Below are positions 60,344 to 64,000 of a stretch of DNA of 64,000 bases, in pieces. The stretch's first letter is position 1. Each line of letters begins with the position of its first letter. The notes under the pieces are model-generated. The model was not told where the DNA came from, did not search any database, and worked only from the letters and a program-made list of their open reading frames with translations. The translations under genes and the position numbers were made by a program. The DNA lies in assembly GCA_902777385.1 (NCBI GenBank), contig CACYTP010000002.1:1-64000 (forward strand). Direction: 5' to 3'. The stretch comes from an uncultured bacterium. GTDB lineage: Bacteria > Cyanobacteriota > Vampirovibrionia > Gastranaerophilales > Gastranaerophilaceae.

Positions 60344-61684
60344 TTAATTATTAACTTTTTCCTGTTCTCGTTTTATATTTTCTTCTTCTTCTTTTATTAG
60401 TCCGTGTGCTGTTTTACCCCATCTCATATCTTTTTTAAGGAATAGTATCTTAAAGCAGATAAACAGTTCCAGCGGGAACCATAAAATAAGAAGATAAATA
60501 CTTGTCATAAAGGCTTCTTTTAGTGCATTGATTCTGCTGTAGTTGTCGTAGCGTCTCAGAGCATATCTTGCCGCTGAGAAGAAACCTAAGCCGATTACGC
60601 AGCTGATAAAGATAGAGGAATACAGCATGTGTGGTGGTGCATCTTTTGCTAAAACTTTAAAACATCTTATGAATATCTCCATAAGACACCATAACGGCAT
60701 AATAAATTCAGATATGTATGCCATCATGTCAACTCTTGCTCGTAGTGATATTTTTTTAGAACGGAATGCAGGGCCTACAAGTTCCAAATATCTTCTAATT
60801 GTACCTTCCAGCCATCTGCGGCGTTGCCTGAAAAGAGGGTACAAATATATAATACCTTCCTCATACACAACAGCATCCAGACAAAAACGAATATCCCAAC
60901 CCTTTATATGCAATCTTGTTGACATGTCCAGATCATCGGTGATTGTGTAATTATTCCAGCCTCCAATATCATCTAATGCTTCTCTTTTTATTAGTTCGCC
61001 ATTTCCTCTGAGTTCGACTGCTCCTTTAACTGAGTCACGACTCAGCTGACAGTGTACATCAATGCTATATTCGTCACTCTGACATTTTGTAAGCCAATTG
61101 TAGTCTTTATTTCGTATGACTTTCCTTGCCTGTACGGCACCTACATCTTTCGGCTCAAGCTGTGGTACAAGTTTCTTTAAAAAATCACGTTCTACAGTAG
61201 CATCCGCATCAAAAACAAGTATTGCTTCTCCTTTTGCAATTTTTAGTGCGTCATTTAATACGGCAGATTTGCCGGGGAAAGCATCCTTATCTCTGATAAG
61301 AGCTGTAACTTTTTCATATTTTTTTTCTAATTCTTTAATTACAGAAGCTGTATTGTCTGAACTTCTGTCATCAATTACTATTACTTCAAAATTTTCATAA
61401 TCCATATCCAGTATGTTAGCTACTGTCGAAGAAATAACACCTTCCTCGTCATGAGCAGGAATCATAACTGTAACAAACGGTTTGTAGTCTTCATTAATTA
61501 CTTGGGGATATTTTTGCAGTTTTCTTTTTTTATAATTGTAAGCAAGACTGGATATCATCAGGTAAAGTGCCATTAACGTACATAAAAATGCGAGTCCCCA
61601 AACGGTATTAAAATAACTCTGGAATATATAGATGAATACTCCAAGCCCGAATATTATGATAAAAAGTTCAATTCTTTCTTTCAT
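60344..61684 (-). CDS. Processive family 2 glycosyltransferase with membrane helices
   Basis: The 446-residue protein begins with two membrane helices. The GT2 domain has the UDP-binding IDDRSSDN, the metal-binding DADAT, TDDLD and the QRRRWLEG motif typical of processive enzymes such as PgaC, cellulose synthase and hyaluronan synthase. Three or four helices follow at the C-terminus. It probably polymerises a beta-linked polysaccharide, perhaps poly-N-acetylglucosamine. The polymer and accessory genes are not in the window. The diguanylate cyclase nearby may regulate it, but no PilZ domain is seen. Confidence 0.85.
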   Translation of the reverse strand: MKERIELFIIIFGLGVFIYIFQSYFNTVWGLAFLCTLMALYLMISSLAYNYKKRKLQKYPQVINEDYKPFVTVMIPAHDEEGVISSTVANILDMDYENFEVIVIDDRSSDNTASVIKELEKKYEKVTALIRDKDAFPGKSAVLNDALKIAKGEAILVFDADATVERDFLKKLVPQLEPKDVGAVQARKVIRNKDYNWLTKCQSDEYSIDVHCQLSRDSVKGAVELRGNGELIKREALDDIGGWNNYTITDDLDMSTRLHIKGWDIRFCLDAVVYEEGIIYLYPLFRQRRRWLEGTIRRYLELVGPAFRSKKISLRARVDMMAYISEFIMPLWCLMEIFIRCFKVLAKDAPPHMLYSSIFISCVIGLGFFSAARYALRRYDNYSRINALKEAFMTSIYLLILWFPLELFICFKILFLKKDMRWGKTAHGLIKEEEENIKREQEKVNN

Positions 61685-61728
61685 AAAATTATCTAAAGAC
61701 TACCTTCCCTCTACCTAATACCATTAAT

Positions 61729-61757
61729 ATTGTATCAAAAAACATTCAAAATGTCAG
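61729..61757 (-). promoter_or_regulatory. Promoter of the glycosyltransferase gene
   Basis: On the minus strand CTGACA (61757-61752) and TACAAT (61734-61729) are 17 bp apart, giving a leader of about 40 nt. The 246-bp divergent region holds this promoter and that of the HU gene. Confidence 0.55.
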
Positions 61758-61870
61758 CTATTTTAAGTTTTTGTATCATTTTATATGTGTGCATTTACAG
61801 CTATTCTCTTCTAAAAATCCTTTAATAAGATGTTTTTTGACGAAGAAATGTTAATTTTTTGTTATTATAC

Positions 61871-61898
61871 TTGCACAAATCGGAAAATCCGCTATAAT
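61871..61898 (+). promoter_or_regulatory. Promoter of the HU-like gene
   Basis: TTGCAC (61871-61876) and TATAAT (61893-61898) are 16 bp apart. The spacer contains CGGA AAA TCCG at 61881-61891, a short inverted repeat that could be an operator. AAAAGGAG stands before the ATG. Confidence 0.65.
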
Positions 61899-61930
61899 TA
61901 AAGGGTACATTTAAGAAAAGGAGTTTTATT

Positions 61931-62209
61931 ATGAACAAAGAAGAATTAGTACAAGAAGTATCTAAAAAAGCTAAAGTATCTCAAAAAGAAGCTGCTGAAG
62001 TAATCGGTGCTTGGGTTGATACTATTCAAAAAACTGTTTCTAAAGGCAAAAAAGTAACTTTAGTTGGCTTTGGTACTTTTGAATCAAGAAAAAGAGCTGC
62101 TAGAACCGGCAGAAACCCTCAAACCGGCAAGGAAATTAAAATCCCTGCTAAGACAGTTCCTGCATTCTCAGCTGGTAAAAAATTCAAAACTATTGTTAAC
62201 GGCAAGTAG
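61931..62209 (+). CDS. hup: HU-family histone-like DNA-binding protein
   Basis: The 92-residue protein has the HU fold: MNKEELVQEVSKKAKVSQKEA, VTLVGFGTFESRKRAAR and the beta-arm GRNPQTGKEIKIPA with Pro at its tip. It bends and packs DNA without much sequence preference. The codon usage is biased to common codons, as expected for an abundant protein. A terminator follows at 62229-62268. Confidence 0.96.
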   Translation: MNKEELVQEVSKKAKVSQKEAAEVIGAWVDTIQKTVSKGKKVTLVGFGTFESRKRAARTGRNPQTGKEIKIPAKTVPAFSAGKKFKTIVNGK

Positions 62210-62228
62210 TTCGTAGTTACAGATATTT

Positions 62229-62268
62229 AAAGGCATATCATTCAATTTGAGTGATATGCCTTTTTTTT
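62229..62268. terminator. Terminator of the HU-like gene
   Basis: A 12-bp stem (AAAGGCATATCA/TGATATGCCTTT) with an 11-base loop is followed by T8. It abuts the stop of the convergent 62267 gene. Confidence 0.88.
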
Positions 62269-62512
62269 ATCTAAATACACTGTTAGTTTTTGGTTGACCT
62301 CCCTGCATATTAGGCGGTGGGGCATCAGGTCGTCCGTATTCTTTCAAATCTACATGTCTTTCTTTTGCCAATTTTTCAACGTCTTTTGGCGACATTTTTT
62401 GTAATTGCTCAACTGTAATTCCAAGAGCTTTAGCTAAGTCCTGAGGTCCTTTTCCCTGTTTTCTCTGCGGCTGCTGAGCTTGTTGCATGCTATTAATTGC
62501 ATCCAATCCCAT
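62267..62512 (-). CDS. Small protein of unknown function
   Basis: The 81-residue product starts MGLDAINSMQQAQQPQRKQG. It has a helical middle (LAKALGITVEQLQKMSPKDVEKLAKE) that resembles a helix-loop-helix with LGITxEQL, and a Pro/Gly-rich tail. AAGAAAGGAGT is a strong ribosome-binding site. There is no membrane helix or signal peptide. The gene is convergent to the HU gene and stands 149 bp upstream of the pheS terminator side. Confidence 0.65.
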   Translation of the reverse strand: MGLDAINSMQQAQQPQRKQGKGPQDLAKALGITVEQLQKMSPKDVEKLAKERHVDLKEYGRPDAPPPNMQGGQPKTNSVFR

Positions 62513-62613
62513 ATCTACTCCTTTCTTGCTTAATACATGTCTATAAAGTAAATTTTTGAATTGAATTGCGTGATAAATATTTTTTCGTTACAAATATTTT
62601 CATGGTTATAATA

Positions 62614-62648
62614 AAAATGTCCTTTTAAACTTTTTAAAAGGACATTTT
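62614..62648. terminator. Terminator between pheS and the 62267 gene
   Basis: A 16-bp perfect inverted repeat (AAAATGTCCTTTTAAA and complement, three-base loop) ends in TTTT. It lies directly after the pheS stop on the minus strand. Confidence 0.87.
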
Positions 62649-62661
62649 GTGCTAAACCTTG

Positions 62662-63696
62662 TTAAAACTGCTTTAAAAATCTTACATCATCGTTAAAGAA
62701 AAGACGAATATCGTCTATTGCATATTTTAGCATGGCTAGTCTTTCTACTCCCATGCCGAATGCAAAACCGGAATATACTTCAGGATCAATCCCGACACCT
62801 CTTAGTACATTCGGGTCAACCATGCCTGCCCCAAGAACTTCTAACCAACCTGTTCCGGAGCATGTTTTACAGCCTTTTCCCCCGCACATGATACATTGAA
62901 CGTCAACTTCGGCAGAAGGTTCTGTGAACGGGAAAAAACTGCTTCTGAATCTTGTTGGACGGCTTGAACCAAAGTATATTCTGATAAATTCATTTAATAC
63001 CCCTTTTAAATCCCCAAATGTGATGTTTTTATCAACATATAACCCTTCTATCTGGTGGAAGAAGTTATTTTTACGGGCATTAATATTTTCATTACGGTAT
63101 ACTCTCCCCGGAGAAATAACCCTGATTGGAGGTTTTTGGTTTTCCATAACGTGAATTTGAGCACCGGAAGTTTGACTTCTTAATACAACATTAGATGCAA
63201 GCGAAGTGAAAAAGGTATCCTGAACGTCTCTTGCCGGGTGATCTTTTGGAATATTAAGCATATCAAAGTTAAAATATTCAGTTTCAACTTCCGGAGAATC
63301 CTTGCTTTCTACAACTGAAAATCCCAAACTTTGTAATATTGATACTATTTCATTCGTAGTAGATGTTAGCGGATGAATTCTGCCTTTAGGAGTAAATTTG
63401 CCGGGTAAACTCACATCTATTCTTTCTTTTTCTAATTTCTGATTAAGTTCTTTTTTATAAAATTCATCATGTTTAGTCTGAATTGATGTTTCAAGCTTTT
63501 TTGTGATTTCATTTGCCAAAGAACCTATGATTCTTTTATCTTCATCTGATAAATTTTTTAAATTCTTTTTTATTTCGTTAAATTCCCCTTTTCTGCTCAA
63601 GTATTTAGCCCTTATTTCGTCTAAATCACTTATAGAAGCAGCTTTTGCTATATCTTCTGTAGCTAATGAATAAATGTTTTCCAGTTGTGCTTTCAT
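62662..63696 (-). CDS. pheS: Phenylalanyl-tRNA synthetase alpha subunit
   Basis: The 344-residue class II synthetase subunit has the N-terminal coiled coil and the RIHPLTST start of the core. Further motifs are LRSQTSGAQIHVME, RVYRNENINARKNNFFHQIEG and FPFTEPSAEVDVQC. A cysteine cluster (CIMCGGKGCKTCSGTGW) is as in many bacterial PheS. The end GFAFGMGVERLAMLKY carries the catalytic GxG. GAGGA precedes the ATG. pheT is not adjacent in the window. Upstream, an MBL-fold gene ends 16 bp before its start. Confidence 0.96.
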   Translation of the reverse strand: MKAQLENIYSLATEDIAKAASISDLDEIRAKYLSRKGEFNEIKKNLKNLSDEDKRIIGSLANEITKKLETSIQTKHDEFYKKELNQKLEKERIDVSLPGKFTPKGRIHPLTSTTNEIVSILQSLGFSVVESKDSPEVETEYFNFDMLNIPKDHPARDVQDTFFTSLASNVVLRSQTSGAQIHVMENQKPPIRVISPGRVYRNENINARKNNFFHQIEGLYVDKNITFGDLKGVLNEFIRIYFGSSRPTRFRSSFFPFTEPSAEVDVQCIMCGGKGCKTCSGTGWLEVLGAGMVDPNVLRGVGIDPEVYSGFAFGMGVERLAMLKYAIDDIRLFFNDDVRFLKQF

Positions 63697-63712
63697 TCTT
63701 TATGTCCTCATC

Positions 63713-64000
63713 TTAATTTATTTTGTTATATCTCTTTTCATACTCTACGGTTGTACTTTCTCCGTGTCCTGTGTGTATCTGAATATTGTCATCTAATTTA
63801 AATATTATGTTTTTAATGCTGTTTTGAATATCTTTAAAGTTGCCACCGAGTAAGTCTGTTCTCCCATAACTGTTTCTGAATATCGTGTCTCCGCAAAATA
63901 AGTGGTTGCTTATCAGGTAGCAAACTCCACCTTCAGTATGTCCGGGTGTGTGTATTACATCAACTTTTATATTCCCAAATGATATATTATTATTTTCGTT
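63713..64000 (-). CDS. Metallo-beta-lactamase-fold hydrolase (partial)
   Basis: The last 95 residues of a minus-strand gene run to the right window edge. The visible part has HTPGHTEGG, with the third-position zinc histidine, GDTIFRNSYGRTDL (zinc-bridging Asp), and the C-terminal THGHGE-type IHTGHGEST. These match glyoxalase II-like MBL hydrolases such as the YcbL or ComA2-independent small group. The substrate is unknown. Its stop lies 16 bp before the pheS start, so the two may be co-transcribed. Confidence 0.88.
   Translation of the reverse strand, partial: NENNNISFGNIKVDVIHTPGHTEGGVCYLISNHLFCGDTIFRNSYGRTDLLGGNFKDIQNSIKNIIFKLDDNIQIHTGHGESTTVEYEKRYNKIN

Overview
The window is about 64 kb of AT-rich chromosome with dense, mostly housekeeping genes, and it shows no phage, plasmid or CRISPR module. 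The gene set is Gram-negative-like and anaerobe-compatible: NifU/NifS Fe-S assembly, FabI, MurJ, LL-diaminopimelate aminotransferase (DapL), SPOR and SpoIID-like wall proteins, and a type IV pilus/type II secretion inner-membrane protein. Three traits point to the non-photosynthetic sister group of Cyanobacteria (Melainabacteria/Vampirovibrionia, probably gut-type Gastranaerophilales): the long NusB resembling cyanobacterial NusB, DapL, and a prepilin body and an 'ASQA[RK]LL' protein family that I associate with that group. This placement is an inference; no rRNA is present to confirm it.

Layout. 0-4 kb: start of an ASQA-family gene (minus), a pilC-like gene, nifU-nifS and a zinc-ribbon gene. 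4-8 kb: a 31-codon membrane peptide, bioD-bioA, and four small YtxH/DUF948-like envelope genes. 8-13 kb: murT-pdxJ, a run of small DUF2752/TM2/zinc-ribbon genes, and fabI. 13-15 kb: a repeat-rich patch holding a prepilin-like gene whose leader has been replaced by repeat-derived sequence. 15-24 kb: nusB-ftsY-M14 peptidase, cysS, a SpoIID-like gene, murJ and tsaC. 24-30 kb: a large ASQA/GLUG surface-type protein with an adjacent HExxH protein, a HAD phosphatase, a TPR protein and a glycine-zipper protein. 30-37 kb: a TPR membrane protein, two sugar-ABC permeases, membrane proteins, ruvB and dapL. 37-47 kb: a 1180-residue zinc-ribbon/NTPase-like/TPR protein, glgA, a degenerate PurD-like protein and mutS. 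47-50 kb: a tRNA-Leu(CAG) interrupted at its 3' end by a short insert, small membrane proteins, yebC and a diguanylate cyclase. 50-54 kb: three lineage-specific membrane proteins. 54-64 kb: HEAT protein, queC-DUF366-SPOR, gatB-SIS, apt, a processive glycosyltransferase, an HU gene, pheS and part of a metallo-beta-lactamase-fold gene.

How genes work together. Coupled or overlapping pairs (murT/pdxJ, nusB/ftsY, murJ/tsaC, HEAT/queC, glgA/42293, bioD/bioA) indicate operons. Wall synthesis and remodelling (murT, dapL, murJ, SpoIID, SPOR, M14 peptidase) and surface or secretion functions (pilC-like, prepilin-like, ASQA family, glycosyltransferase) are the recurring themes.

The most notable signals are six genes with a -10 box exactly six bases before the start codon and no ribosome-binding site (leaderless mRNAs); the repeat-derived, frame-broken prepilin leader; the tRNA-Leu whose CCA now lies 182 bp downstream in a duplicated 3' end; an operator-like 24-bp perfect palindrome on a promoter that ends in a strong terminator; and the ASQA/GLUG plus HExxH gene pair.
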